The translations under genes and the position numbers were made by a program. Source: Tipula vernalis (lineage: Eukaryota; Arthropoda; Insecta; Diptera; Tipulidae). Taken from it: a stretch of 64,000 bases of DNA. The notes under the pieces were generated by a model. It made no database searches and had not been told where the DNA came from. It worked only from the letters and a program-made list of their open reading frames with translations. This document shows positions 33,640-45,260 of this stretch, in pieces. Location: positions 314,870,092-314,934,091 of the forward strand of contig OY282558.1 of assembly GCA_958295665.1 (NCBI GenBank), read 5' to 3'. Every line of letters starts with the position of its first letter. Position 1 is the first letter of the stretch.

Positions 33640-34230
33640 TGCCGACTACGCATATTTACCTAATAGCTTGGTTTGTGCAAGTCTTATTCTCATATTATGG
33701 TCACAAATCTGCAAGTTTATAAATAAGATATGGGTTAGAAAAGTTACTTTAAACAAATGAATCCTTTATGACATACCACTATTGCATTTACGCTGTGCTT
33801 TTGTTTTCTGTTAAAATATAAATGCCCGTCATTATGCGGTCTGATGATTACACTGTAAGTGCCATCAATTGCGCCGATTACTTCCGAAAAACCGAATGCT
33901 CAAATTTTATTTTCTACGCACTGCAAACTTCACTTATGATATCTAAAATAGCTACAGCTATTCGTACCTGTTCTCCAGCACCATATTGATGTCCAACTTC
34001 TGTCAAAAAATTTAGCGTGCCAATTTGATAACATACTTAATAGCGGTTAATCTTGTATGAGGTTTTACCTCGTGCGTGATTTGTTCAAGTATAAATGAAA
34101 ACGCTTCTTTTGTGTGTCTGAAATATTTTTTGAACCTAAAATTATCCAAAAAAAAAAAAAAAGTAAGTTTTACTATATGTGAGTACCTGGTATTGCTTAT
34201 CAATCTCACATTTTATCTAGTATCTCAAAA
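33640..34230 (-). pseudogene. PIF/Harbinger transposase remnant
   Basis: Minus strand, facing the zeste-like gene. The open stretch 34012-34209 contains NFRFKKYFRHTKEAFSFILE, the N-terminal block of Harbinger (HARBI1-like) transposases. About 150 bases on, VIGAIDGTYSVIIRPH (33835-33880) has the first catalytic Asp, and FNRKQKHSVNAIVVCH (33765-33815) follows. The remaining DDE residues and C-terminus are not recognisable. Together with the zeste-like gene it makes a standard two-gene Harbinger layout. Confidence 0.75.
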
Positions 34231-34309
34231 ACATTCGAGTTATCTCGAAGAATTTGTCTTTGTACTGCTAGGTTGTGATTTTCACTATCACTGTCTTCAT
34301 CACTACTAA

Positions 34310-35008
34310 ACCAAATTACCACACCATCCAATTTTGATTAAATGCGGTTTGTTTGTTGTAAGAGTATACTATAATCTACAACAAATGATTTGGGTTTTTA
34401 TAATATTTATTGACCTTTGACAATACTTAAGTTTAATTCGAAAGCCTAGAGCTACCAAACAATTTTCGAATCGGATTTATTTTTCGTGTATTTTTGAGAT
34501 TCAAATCGGTTTACGCGGTAATCCTCCAGAACCATAAAACCAAAAACAAAAAATATCGTGAAATTGAGATTTTGTGGTACGGTATTTTATTGAACAATAT
34601 CCGAATAACCAATTTGAACCTCAATTATTAAACTTTGACTTTCTAAATAATTTTGGTTTAAATCAGGTTAATACCTGATATATATTGGAAAAACTTTAAT
34701 TTTTTTACGTCAGGTTACATTCCACATCAAATAGTTTTCAGCATCAAGCTTTGGTTTTGTTTGAAAATAAACTTTTCGTAATTTGGGAAAATAAATGTTT
34801 CCAAAGCGGTACTACGTTTTGTATTCGGTTTATGAAAATACATTTTATTTGGCCTAAGATACACTCCCGATCATTTGATTATAACCACTTTAAATTTTGA
34901 CCTAATTCTTCAATTTTGTTATTGCTGTTTTGTTATAATGTTTTTATTTTTTATTTATTTTCTCTTGTTGTACGCTGGCCGATAACAAAAAGGTGTAAAT
35001 GAAACAAA
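34310..35008. other. AT-rich spacer
   Basis: No gene or clear repeat seen between the Harbinger and Tc1-like elements. Confidence 0.5.
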
Positions 35009-35010
35009 GG

Positions 35011-35072
35011 AAAACGGTCAATTCAAATTTTATGTTTTGCGAATATTTAAACATGAGCACTTGATTATAAGC
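35011..35072 (+). repeat. Left terminal inverted repeat (Tc1-like)
   Basis: About 62 bp, related by reverse complement to 36168-36229 with a handful of mismatches. Confidence 0.8.
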
Positions 35073-35124
35073 ATCTGTAAAAATAGTTAATGAAACGATT
35101 GATTTTAATTTTAATTTTTTATTT

Positions 35125-36014
35125 TTAATAATGTGTAGGTCCTCCATTATTGAGTAAAATCTCAAAAACTCTATCTGGTAGGAAATTAAAAAGATTTTGT
35201 ACATATTTTAATTGGATTTGCTCGAAAGCATCTTCAATAGCATCAATCAGACCATCTCTGTTTTGAAATTGCCTTCCTTCTGCATAATTTATGCGCGATA
35301 ACCAAAGCTGGCCAGTCCAGAAATTCCACGTTGTTGTGTGCAAACCATTGTTTAAGACGTCCTGCTGTATGGATTAGTGTGTCATCTTATTGAAGAATCC
35401 ACCTTTGGCCATCGGAAATTTCTTGAAAATTAGTTTTCTGTTTTTCCAATAGTTCAGTATAATCCGTTGAGGTCTGTCGACTCACTCAACTCTCACCATG
35501 ACCGCACTAACAGCGGAATGACGACATGGCAGAAGCCGTTCAGATTTCATCAAATTATTGAAGTATGTAATACGGAAACCCATCAGGTCCATCTAAACTA
35601 ATTTTTTTTTTCATCAGAAAATATCAACTGATATGGCATTCTTTTTTCCAATTGAAATGTGTCCGGCAGTACTCTAATCTAGCATCTTTATGTCGCTGGA
35701 ATAGCTAAATGTTGCTTTTTCATAAGTTTCTTCCGTTTAATATGCAGACACTGTTTAATCACTCTGCTGACTGTCCAGATACTGGCTGAAATTCTAACTT
35801 CATCCTTTATTTTGCTAGCGGTGGAAGCAGAATTCGACGCTGCACGTAAAATTAACCTACTCTCTCGTTCTGTTGTTGCTCTTGGTGTGCGCCCTTTGCG
35901 ACTTTTTGCATAACTTTCTTGATTATTTAGATAATTATTGATTGTCACATGATTTCGACCAGTTTTAATCGCTTTTTGCCGATTCAAATAATTGTTTTGC
36001 TTAAATGCAACCAT
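35125..36014 (-). pseudogene. Tc1-like transposase remnant
   Basis: N-terminal open stretch 35688-36014 (108 codons): NHVTINNYLNNQESYAKSRK, GRTPRATTERESRLILRAAS and VSRVIKQCLHIKRKKLMKK form the bipartite helix-turn-helix. The catalytic middle follows near 35340-35400: WILQ-stop-DDTLIHTAGRLKQWF, corresponding to the QDNDPKH block. The C-terminal stretch 35125-35343 contains NWFTG-like sequence and LPDRVFEILLNNGGPTHY. The third catalytic block is disrupted. Not active. Confidence 0.75.
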
Positions 36015-36167
36015 TTTACCAATTTATTGCTTTGTCACCGTTTTAGCTTAACCCGATTTTTAGAAAAATAATTATTAATGAAACCGAGAAATAAAACACA
36101 TCAATTAAAAACAAAAATTTTAATAATTTTCAAGCACATGACTTTTGAAAATTTAAATCCAACTAAT

Positions 36168-36229
36168 GGTTATAATCAAGGGCTCATGTTTAAGTATTTT
36201 CAAAATATAAAATTTGAATTTTCCGTTTG
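36168..36229 (-). repeat. Right terminal inverted repeat (Tc1-like)
   Basis: Reverse complement of the left repeat at 35011-35072. Confidence 0.8.
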
Positions 36230-36248
36230 TCTCAAAATTTAAGTTCAT

Positions 36249-36282
36249 AATAAATAAATAAAATAAATAAATAAATAAAAAA
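36249..36282. repeat. (AAAT)n microsatellite
   Basis: A run of about eight AAAT units followed by an A run. Confidence 0.8.
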
Positions 36283-37144
36283 AAAAACTCATTTCATCAG
36301 CCAGTTCACAACAAGAGAAAAGAAATAAAAAAGGAAAATTGGATCATAACAACAAACCACATGAAGAATTAGGTAGTGTTTGTAATCAAATGGTCGGAAG
36401 TGTATATAGTTCATTAGGTAGATTCTGCATAACAAGTAAAAAACTGCACACATATAAATTATTATAGTCAATTCCTTTAATAATTTTTTACAGCTATAAA
36501 ATAAATTTATTGTGTGATAGAATTCCTGCGCTTTTCTTGCCGAGTTTCTTTAAGCGGCACAATTGCGTCATAATTTGTAAGTTTCTCATACATTTAGTTT
36601 GATAATTTTCTTTCATCGATTTTGGCATTGACTTCTAGGGCTTACTAAATAACATTTGCAGAACTCCGATTAAGTTCAGCTTTTTCCCCCGTCTGAGCAC
36701 GGAGGTTGCCATTTTAAAATTGAAACCCTTGAGGTTTCATTCATGTGTAAATTTATCTAGATGTTCACTTTGTCATTGTTTAAATTTTTCCAAACCAAGC
36801 AGTTTTGCAAAATACGCTCCAGATAGAGGCAAGCTTACACTGAAAATAAATTTTATTAGAATCGCACTGTAATTGATTTTATTTGAAATTTTGAGCATTG
36901 AAGCATTATGGACTGCGATAAAAACAACGAAAAATACATTTTAAGAATAAAAATATGTGTCTCTTTTAATGAAAGTGACAGTTTCTGTTTATAGCTTCAA
37001 CACTTATTACTTTTATTTTAGTAAAATATATGTGTTTTGTAATTTATGTTATTTATTTGTATAATTATTGTTGCACAGATTATTTATGTATAATATAATT
37101 TCGGATTATATAATTTATTTGGAATAGTTAATAATTTCCACCAC
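36283..37144. other. AT-rich DNA
   Basis: No supported gene. A CCCCCG patch near 36689 stands out but has no recognised meaning. Confidence 0.5.
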
Positions 37145-37479
37145 TGAGAAAAATTGATTTATAAATTGATGCGTATTGAATGCGCGCATAAAGAAACGAC
37201 TGTGTTTTTGCTACTACCGTCATCCGAAAATCGGAGACGATGAATAAACGAAATGAATTTATGTTTTGCTTTTGTTGTAAATTGGTTGCTTGGATGAATT
37301 GATTGCGGTAATGTTTCTTGGTGAAGTTTGCTGGTGAAAATGTAATAAAACAAGGCGAGTTATAAATTTGAATTAGAGCGCGTGCCAAATATCAAATTAA
37401 CCCTTTGTGGTGTTGAGTGTATTTTAATTTAAATAAATAAATTTTTATTTATTCAAATGAAAATGCGTGAGGCACTACA
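37145..37479 (-). repeat. Probable 3' LTR of a second gypsy-like element
   Basis: The right edge (minus-strand TGTAGTGCC) follows a purine-rich stretch (CTTGCGGGGGAGTC), as expected for PPT and LTR start. The left edge is placed at 37145 because the interval then begins TG and ends CA. An AATAAA run is present near 37430. The left boundary is tentative. Confidence 0.4.
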
Positions 37480-37760
37480 GGACTCCCCCGCAAGTGATTG
37501 CCTCTCCATAGGCAATTACTGAATGATTAGTTGCAATACGAACAGTTTTCCGTGTTCGCAGGCTTGTTGATGGATCTGTTGAACAGAGAATGCCGTATGC
37601 TGGCTTGAGTCGATCGATTGAAATGGTTTGGTTTTTACCATTAACCGATACGATGAATTGTTTGCGAACGCGGCGTATGACTTTATACGGACCTTCATAG
37701 GGAGGAGATAGTCCCGTGCGAACCTTGTATCGATTATATCGATGAATACTTCTTGGAGAA
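37475..37760 (-). pseudogene. gypsy-like integrase C-terminus (GPY/F region)
   Basis: Minus-strand reading: VRTGLSPPYEGPYKVIRRVR, then QFIVSVNGKNQTISIDRLKP and AYG, the GPY/F module at the end of integrase in many Ty3/gypsy elements. The frame stops at 37475-37477 just inside the LTR. Everything upstream of the element is absent, so it is a 3' fragment. Confidence 0.7.
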
Positions 37761-39340
37761 TAAAACTAAATATTGGCTGCCATTAAAATTCTGCTGAAAT
37801 CATATTGGACAATAAGCCGATTTACAAAAAAAAAAAAAAACAGGGCTAAAAACTTAAGGTATACTCCTATTGGATCAATATGTATATCTCAAAACTCTTT
37901 GGGATACTTAACAGATTACATTTCCAAAAATATTTGAGAAAAGTTGTTGAGCTTTTATATCTCCTTTATGATATAACAAAACAGCAGCACGGATGGAAAA
38001 AATCCGAATTCTTGAAATGTGATTTATACGTGCATGTACGTCAATATCTCGAAAGCTGTAAAATAGAAAACATTATATTTCAAGTAAGAAGCTATACATA
38101 TATATTACCTGTTAAATTTTGTCATTTCGACCTCTTTATCATTAATCTACTTCGAAGGCACATTGTTCGTCCAGTGATTAATATGGAAAATTTATGATGA
38201 CTTTTTTATGGCGATAAATGAGATCTAATTCAGAACCTTAAAGGTATCTCAATATGGTCAATACAGTAGAATTACATTTTTATAATCCCAATTTCATGAG
38301 ATTTCAAATTAGCATATCCGACATATGCAGGAACAATTCTTTTTAAAATTGAAACCAAATACTGAAGGCTAAGCTGATAGCAAATGTTGTGTAACTGACA
38401 GACGTGAACTTGCTGAGTTATTCCATAGTTTTTTTTAAAGCTGTCCGATATTTAAGGCTCACTGTAAATAATAATGCTGAAGATGTTTCTGACGGAGATG
38501 TTAAGCAGTTCCACTTTTTATTAATATGTTTTAAAGACGTAGCAACTCTGAAATCTAGTTGTTCTACTAGCATTAATACCTGCAGCAAGAGTCTTTCCAA
38601 ACAAATTTCTCATTGTGTAACTTTATCGCTACAGAATTGATGAGCATTCAGAGGCTTTCAGGCGGTCATCTTGGCCGGCTAGAGCTCAGGAGGAAAGGTG
38701 TGGGATTTCTGAAAGCTTGAATACTTCGTGCAAGACTGCTAAAGGAAAATAGAAAAGGAAAATAGGAAGAAAAAACAATAATGAAAGTTGAACGACAATG
38801 ACAGCGCAACTTACCCAATGACAAGACTCACCCTAGTTCCATCCCACTATTTGGCTGCGTCTATCTCAAACTCAACATTTCAACAGGCAGAAATTTAATT
38901 ATTGAATTACAATCGGCTCTATAATTCATAATTTATTAATGGAAATTATGGAATTAAACAAATATAGTATATAAGGTAAATAAGAAATATAATAAAATAA
39001 ATTTGGTTTACAACAGTAAAACTAAGTTACCTAACCTAAACTCTACTACCCTAATCCTAGTTATTGAAATATTTGTAAGTTGTTAATTTCAACAAAAAAG
39101 GATTAAATAACATTATTAAAATGTAATTTAGAATACAAAAAAAACTTATCTTAAATTAGAACCAAAAAAAAAAAAATGTTGGTTTCCCCTGGTAAGCATC
39201 CAGTGATTCTGCAGGTTGTGACGTACTTGCTTAAACGTTAGTATTTTTAACTGATTGTAAATTACACAATATTATTTAAGCACTGTAATTTAATTTGGGT
39301 AGGTCACCGTTTTTTACTTTCTTTTACTCTAGTAAAATAA
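37761..39340. other. AT-rich DNA, no supported gene
   Basis: Open stretches at 37880-38197 and 38404-38640 have no recognisable domain and overlap AT-rich sequence; nothing more can be said. Confidence 0.45.
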
Positions 39341-39352
39341 AGTATAGTAATC

Positions 39353-39655
39353 ATGAAAATTTTGGACCTTGAGATTTTTAGAGATTTATTTGTTTTGAGG
39401 TCCCCTGAGTCCGAAAAAGTGGGTTTCGAAATGGTGTCTGTCTGTCAGTCTGTCAGTCTATCAGTCTGTCGGTCTGTCAGTCTGTCAGTCTGTCTGTGTC
39501 CTCTCTACAGCCCAAATGGTTTAACCAATCGAACTGAAACTTCAGATTTAAGCTTTTTTGATAAATTGGGAGGTCCCAGTGAATTTTACTCCAAATCGGC
39601 TAACCGGAAGTGGCCACTCCCTTGGTTCAGAAAATTTATTTTGCAAATATCTTAA
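39353..39655. repeat. Dispersed-repeat-like segment with (GTCT/GTCA)n core
   Basis: A microsatellite of TGTCTGTC/AGTCTGTC units at 39436-39497 sits in a GC-richer segment that happens to be open for 100 codons. The serine/valine/cysteine-rich translation comes from the microsatellite, so a real protein is unlikely. Confidence 0.55.
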
Positions 39656-40600
39656 AAAGTATAAGGTTTACAAAAAAATATTTGATACAAAATGTTTCCA
39701 AAAATTAAAAACAAATAAAAATAAAAAATTTAAAAAATAAATTAAAAAATTTAAAAATTAAAAAAAAAAATTAAGAAAAAAATAAAATTTCTCAAAATTC
39801 TCTGTTCGTAAAAGAAAGTCGTGTGTTGGCCACACCTCAATTTTTTTATTTGGTTTTGTTGGGTTTATAATTTATAACTATAAATTCAATATCAAATTTT
39901 TCACTGTTTTATTGATTTCGTATAATGATATCTATAGTTCATACCCAAAACTCAACGTAACCCAATAACACTGAAACATAAATAGTCTTTGCTTAAACTA
40001 TGTATTATCAGCACCAATGATTTCACCAACCATTCCATACGCGCATGCGTATTCACGGTTTTTGACAACTTACAGTTAGAGGAAACGCTACAAGCTCGTG
40101 TGTTTTTTTTTTTTATATTTGGGTTTTGGTATTATAATTTTATGTTCTATTTTGCATTAATAACCATTAGAATTATCCTTATTTATCGCTAGTTTTTTAG
40201 CACTTAACTATTTACAAAAAAAAAATGAAACGGTTTTTATTCCAATTTTATTTAATTTTTTTTTTTAATTTTTCCCAAAGATAAAACTTTAAAAAAAAAG
40301 TTGTTTGTTTTTTTTTATGCAACAACTTCAATAATTAAATCTTCCGTTTTTTTTTTTACTTTAAATATTAATTTTTAATTTATTGTTTTTTTTGTGTTCC
40401 GACTATCTTGAATTTAATTTCTCAACTGCCTAATTTTATTTTTTTTTCAATCACGTCCAAACTCAAATCCATTCCCTCCTATCATTTTTTCTTGTCTTCC
40501 CCACGCAGTGTGACACAACGTTACATGCAAAAAAAAAGAAAACTAACCCTACGCCGGTGATGATATATTGTGACTTTCGTCACAGTTGTTTTGTTAATTT
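39656..40600. other. Poly(T)- and poly(A)-rich DNA
   Basis: Many homopolymer runs (for example 39740-39780 and 40100-40350). No gene. Confidence 0.5.
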
Positions 40601-40609
40601 ATGGTATTT

Positions 40610-40770
40610 TCTTACATTGGTAATTTTGGTTTTAATTCTGGAATTTTTCCAACGCAACTGAAAGGAGGTCTGGTAATCCCGATTTTTAAAAAGGTCATAA
40701 AACTGATATTAACGGGGTTTTCTGAAATTATTGGAAAGACAGCTCATCAAAGAAGACCTAGTCGTTTTAA
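40610..40770 (+). pseudogene. Short non-LTR RT fragment
   Basis: SGIFPTQLKGGLVIPIFKK resembles the conserved FPxxxKxAxVxPIFKKGD block of Jockey-type RTs. The motif that should follow (NYRPISLL) is garbled. Only about 50 codons remain. Confidence 0.5.
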
Positions 40771-41683
40771 TAAAACCAAAGCAAACAAGATTATACAAAG
40801 CCATAGTCTAAAAAACGATGCTTTTATTAGGGAATAGAAATAAGGAAAAAAACCTAACTTTTCATAGTAAGACACCTTAAACACACGGAAAATGACTTTC
40901 TTCCTAAGAGAAATTTTTAAATGGAAACGTTACAAACCCTTAATTATGATTTCTGAAATATTTTCGAAAATATTTAAATTTCACCATATGTACGAGTATA
41001 TGAATGTCGTTTAAGTAAATCGTTTTCATTTTCTTCTAATATAAAAATAAAAATAGAAATAAAAGCTAAACATCAATCGTGTGGTCATTAATTAAGTCAA
41101 TATACATTACATATATGGCAGTTGATTACCACCTGGGATATTTATGGTTAAATTGCAGAAAAAGCAAAACAAATTCACAAAATATTAAGAATGTGTGATT
41201 AATTATTTGTGATTAATTAATTTTATTTTCGTATTTTTCTGAAAACACTATAGACGTTTGACGTACACCAGTAAAACTAAAGATAAGTTTAACAAGTACT
41301 ATTTCACTTCGTCCGATCCAAATTTGTATGTATTTTTTTAAAGCTCGAAAAATATATTTAGAAATAATTCAATTTTATTATTTCAGCAATTAATATTTTT
41401 TAAATACTAATGTATGTTGTATGTTGTTTCAAAGATATGTAGAATGCTTTTATCTAAACGTTTTATAATATTTTTTATTTTTCATTGAAAAACTTAAAGC
41501 TAAAACTCATCATTTTTACTATGGATTTCTAGGGAAATCAGTGAAAAGTTGAACCATTTAAAACTACTAAAAAATACGTAGCGGCTAAACTCTACATAAA
41601 TATGCAAATAAAACATTAACATCGGTCGTAGCGAAAATTCACGCAGCTCGTTGCTTAATATAAATATTTCGCACATTCTTTAA

Positions 41684-41713
41684 ATATATCGACAATATAG
41701 ATTGTCGATATAT
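41684..41713. repeat. Perfect 13-bp-stem hairpin
   Basis: ATATATCGACAAT and ATTGTCGATATAT pair perfectly around an ATAG loop. It lies about 35 bp upstream of the TATA box described next. Confidence 0.8.
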
Positions 41714-41747
41714 ATTGCGACTACTGAAGGCAACCAAAATATTTTAA

Positions 41748-41782
41748 TATAAAAACCGTCCGCAATCTATAATCGAGTCAGT
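41748..41782 (+). promoter_or_regulatory. Candidate core promoter (TATA box plus initiator)
   Basis: TATAAAA at 41748-41754 and TCAGT at 41778-41782, the arthropod initiator consensus. The spacing between the TATA T and the initiator A is 32 bases, which is standard. No downstream ORF of note is seen within 300 bp, so the transcript could be non-coding, spliced, or from a transposable element. Confidence 0.4.
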
Positions 41783-41860
41783 CAAATTTCAAAATTAATT
41801 CAAAAATTAATAGTGAAATAAATTATAAATGTAAAAGTAAATAAAATCTAACTAAAAATA

Positions 41861-41932
41861 CACGTGAACTTTTTCCTAAAAAGCAAAACAAATATTTTAG
41901 GAATTTTTTTAGGAAAAACTTCACGCGTGTGT
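41861..41932. repeat. Imperfect inverted repeat in putative leader
   Basis: CGTGAACTTTTTCCTAAAAA and TTTTTAGGAAAAACTTCACG are reverse complements except for one base, with about 25 bases between. It lies about 80 bp after the candidate start site. Confidence 0.65.
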
Positions 41933-42114
41933 GGAGAATTGTGAAGTATTTCCAATTCCTAGATAAATATGAAAGTGTAAGTGTAAATAAAACATAAAAT
42001 TCATATTAAACAGAAATTTATATTTTTTTATTCGTTTATTACGTTTATTGCTGTAAAAAATATTACTTATAAAACATTAATACGTATATTAGGTGTGCAA
42101 GTAGAAACTCGGCT

Positions 42115-42665
42115 TTTTTGGTCAAATTCAACTTTATTGAAAATATACTAAATATAAAGGTTCATTATCGAAATATTCACCATTACTATCTATGCTACTT
42201 AGACATCTATTGGATAGTTGATGGATGCCCTCGCGATAGAAACTTAGTTGTTTGGAGGCAAAATATTCACCGAGCCATTTTCGTACATCTTCAATTTTTG
42301 AGAACTGGTGGTCAGTCAACTGAGACGATTAGAAGCATCGATCTAAACAAATAGTGGTCAATAGAGGATTAATCAGGAGAACACGCCGCATGAGGGAGAA
42401 CTTCCTACCCTAAGTTGAAGATCACTTACCGGTTTGCTTTTGCTATCACACACAGCGGGCGTTGTCATGAAGCAACATAACAGATCGCGTTCCTTGGGCT
42501 GTGAATGATCGTTTTTCCTACAGAGTATCACTTAATTTAATCAATTGGGCCTGGTAACGTTCAGCTGTAACAGTTTGACCAGGTTCCAGGAGCTCATAGT
42601 AAATGGCACCTTTCCAATCCCACCATACGCAAAGTAACACTTTCTTGGCATGAATATTAATTTAT
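42115..42665 (-). pseudogene. mariner (mellifera-like) transposase remnant
   Basis: Minus strand: the C-terminal stretch 42134-42319 contains HQFSKIEDVRKWLGEYFASK and SSIDSNGEYFDNE, the typical end of mellifera/cecropia-type mariners. Upstream, in other frames, are a VWWDWKG-like block (about 42610-42630), ELLEPGQTVTAERYQAQL-like sequence (about 42540-42600) and a VMLLHDN-like block (about 42465-42485). A stretch around the third catalytic block is rearranged or missing. The remnant is 100 bp from the satellite array. Confidence 0.7.
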
Positions 42666-42764
42666 TTTATTTTTTCCACTGATGTGGATGGCTGGCCTAA
42701 ATCAACCAATCTGTTTTTCTGCGTTTAGAATTATCATACAAAATCTATCCAATTTCCACTTGGA

Positions 42765-45235
42765 ATTTTCCTGGTGTTCCTAAATACCGTACAACCTAAC
42801 GAAAACTTATTTTGAATAGGTCATGATCTATTCTAACAGAAAATGAATCATTTTTAAAAAATTCTGTGGTCCCAGGCACTTAGGATTGACAACTTTGGAA
42901 TATTCTATAGAGAATTACCGTATATCGCGTTTCCCGTAGTTTTCCTGGTGTTACTAAACACCGGCCATTCTAACGGAAACTTATTTTGAGTAGGTCACGA
43001 TCTACTCTAACAGAAAAAAAATCAATTTTTAAAAATTCTATGGTCCCAGGCACTTAGGATTGACGATATTTGAATATTCTATAGAGAATTATCGTATATC
43101 GCGTTTCTCGGAATTTTCCTGGTGTTACTAAACACCGGCCATTCTATTTCCTGGTGTTACTAAACACCGGCCATCCTAACGGAAACTCAATTTGAGTAGG
43201 TCACGATCTACTCTAACAGAAAATAAATCAATTTTTAAAAATTCTATGGTCCCAGGCACTTAGGATTGACGATATTTGAATATTCTATAGAGAATTATCG
43301 TATATCGTGTTTCCCGGAGTTTTCCTGGTGTTACTAAACACCGGCCATTCTAACGGAAACTTAATTTGAGTAGGTCACGATCAACTCTAACAGAAAATAA
43401 ATCAATTTTTAAAAATTCGTTAGAATGGATCTTCCGTTAGAATGGCCGGTGTTTAGTAACACCACGAAAAATGCCGAGAAACGCGATATACGATAATTCT
43501 CTATAGAATATTCAAATATCGTCAATCCTAAGTGCCTGGGACCATAGAATTTTTAAAAATTGATTTATTTTCTGTTAGAGTAGATTGTGACCTACTCAAA
43601 ATAAGTTTCCGTTAGAATGGCCGGTGTTTAGTAACACCAGGAAAATTCCGGGAAACGCGATATACGATAATTATCTATAGAATATTCAAATATCGTCAAT
43701 CCTAAGTGCCTGGGACCATAGAATTTTTAAAAATTGATATATTTTCTGTTAGAGTAGATCGTGACCTACTCAAATTAAGTTTCCGTTAGAATGGCCGGTG
43801 TTTAGTAACACCAGGAAAACTCCGGGAAACGCGATATACGATAATTCTCTATAGAATATTCAAATATCGTCAATCCTAAGTGCCTGGGACCATAGAATTT
43901 TTAAAAATTGATATATTTTCTGTTAAAGTACATCGTGACCTACTCAAAATAAGTTTCCGTTAGAATGGCCGGTGTTTAGTAACACCAGGAAAACTCCGGG
44001 AAACGCGATATACGATAATTCTCTATAGAATATTCAAATATCGTCAATCCTAAGTGCCTGGGACCATAGAATTTTTTAAAATTGATTTATTTTCTGTTAG
44101 AGTAGATCGTGACCTACTCAAATTAAGTTTCCGTTAGAATGGCCGGTGTTTAGTAACACCAGGAAAACTCCGGGAAACGCGATATACGATAATTCTCTAT
44201 AGAATATTCAAATATCGTCAATCCTAAGTGCCTGGGACCATAGAATTTTAAAAAAATTGATTTATTTTCTGTTAGAGTACATCGTGACCTACTCAAAATA
44301 AGTTTCCGTTAGAATTACCGGTGTTTAGTAACACCAGGAAAATTCCGGGAAACGCGATATACGATAATTATCTATAGAATATTCAAATATCGTCAATCCT
44401 AAGTGCCTGGGACCATAGAATTTTTAAAAGTTGATTTATTTTCTGTTAGAGTAGATCGTTACCTACTCAAATTAAGTTTCCGTTAGAATGGCCGGTGTTT
44501 AGTAACACCAGGAAAACTCCGGGAAACGCGATATACGATAATTCTCTATAGAATATTCAAATATCGTCAATCCTAAGTGCCTGGGACCATAGAATTTTTA
44601 AAAATTGATTTATTTTCTGTTAGAGTAGATCGTGACCTACTCAAATTAAGTTTCCGTTAGAATGGCCGGTGTTTAGTAACACCAGGAAAACTCCGGGAAA
44701 CGCGATATACGATAATTCTCTATAGAATATTCAAATATCGTCAATCCTAAGTGCCTGGGACCATAGAATTTTAAAAAAATTGATTTATTTTCTGTTAGAG
44801 TACATCGTGACCTACTCAAAATAAGTTTCCGTTAGAATTACCGGTGTTTAGTAACACCAGGAAAATTCCGGGAAACGCGATATACGATAATTATCTATAG
44901 AATATTCAAATATCGTCAATCCTAAGTGCCTGGGACCATAGAATTTTTAAAAGTTGATTTATTTTCTGTTAGAGTAGATCGTTACCTACTCAAATTAAGT
45001 TTCCGTTAGAATGGCCGGTGTTTAGTAACACCAGGAAAACTCCGGGAAACGCGATATACGATAATTCTCTATAGAATATTCAAATATCGTCAATCCTAAG
45101 TGCCTGGGACCATAGAATTTTTAAAAATTGATTTATTTTCTGTTAGAGTACATCGTGACCTACTCAAAATAAGTTTCCGTTAGAATGGCCGGTGTTTAGG
45201 AACACCAGGGAAACTCCGGGAATATCGATATACGT
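42765..45235. repeat. 174-bp satellite array with head-to-head inversion
   Basis: About four units run in one direction (42765-43428) and about ten in the other (43429-45235). Marker GTCAATCCTAAGTG starts at 43521, 43695, 43869, 44043, 44217, 44392, 44566, 44740, 44915 and 45089, giving a period of 174-175 bp. Each unit contains GGTGTTTAGTAACACC, a 6-bp-stem hairpin. The first unit is the most diverged. One forward unit carries a 32-bp internal duplication near 43110-43170. Confidence 0.95.
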
Positions 45236-45260
45236 TATATAATTGTTTTTGAGAAAAAAA
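44217..45260. repeat. 523-bp higher-order duplication in the satellite
   Basis: Three successive units beginning at the marker 44217 share variant bases with the three beginning at 44740 (for example GAATTACCGG, TTATCTATAG and GATCGTTACC variants). This indicates a duplicated trimer of 523 bp. Confidence 0.75.

Larger units (their letters stand above)
35009..36229 (-). mobile_element. Tc1-like transposon with long terminal inverted repeats
   Basis: Terminal inverted repeats of about 62 bp: 35011-35072 and 36168-36229 are reverse-complement related (shared ATTCAAATTTTATGTTTTG-like and TTAAACATGAGCCCTTGATT-like blocks). They enclose a minus-strand transposase remnant. Outer ends and the TA duplication are not resolved. 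Confidence 0.8.

Noticed and set aside
37880..38640. Two plus-strand open frames of 105 and 78 codons as genes
   Set aside because: AT-biased composition, no motif, no splice or promoter context.
39353..39655. 100-codon protein
   Set aside because: A large part of the frame is a GTCT/GTCA microsatellite and the rest has no motif.
42765..45235. CRISPR-like array
   Set aside because: Regular repeats are contiguous 174-bp units without unique spacers, in a eukaryotic genome.
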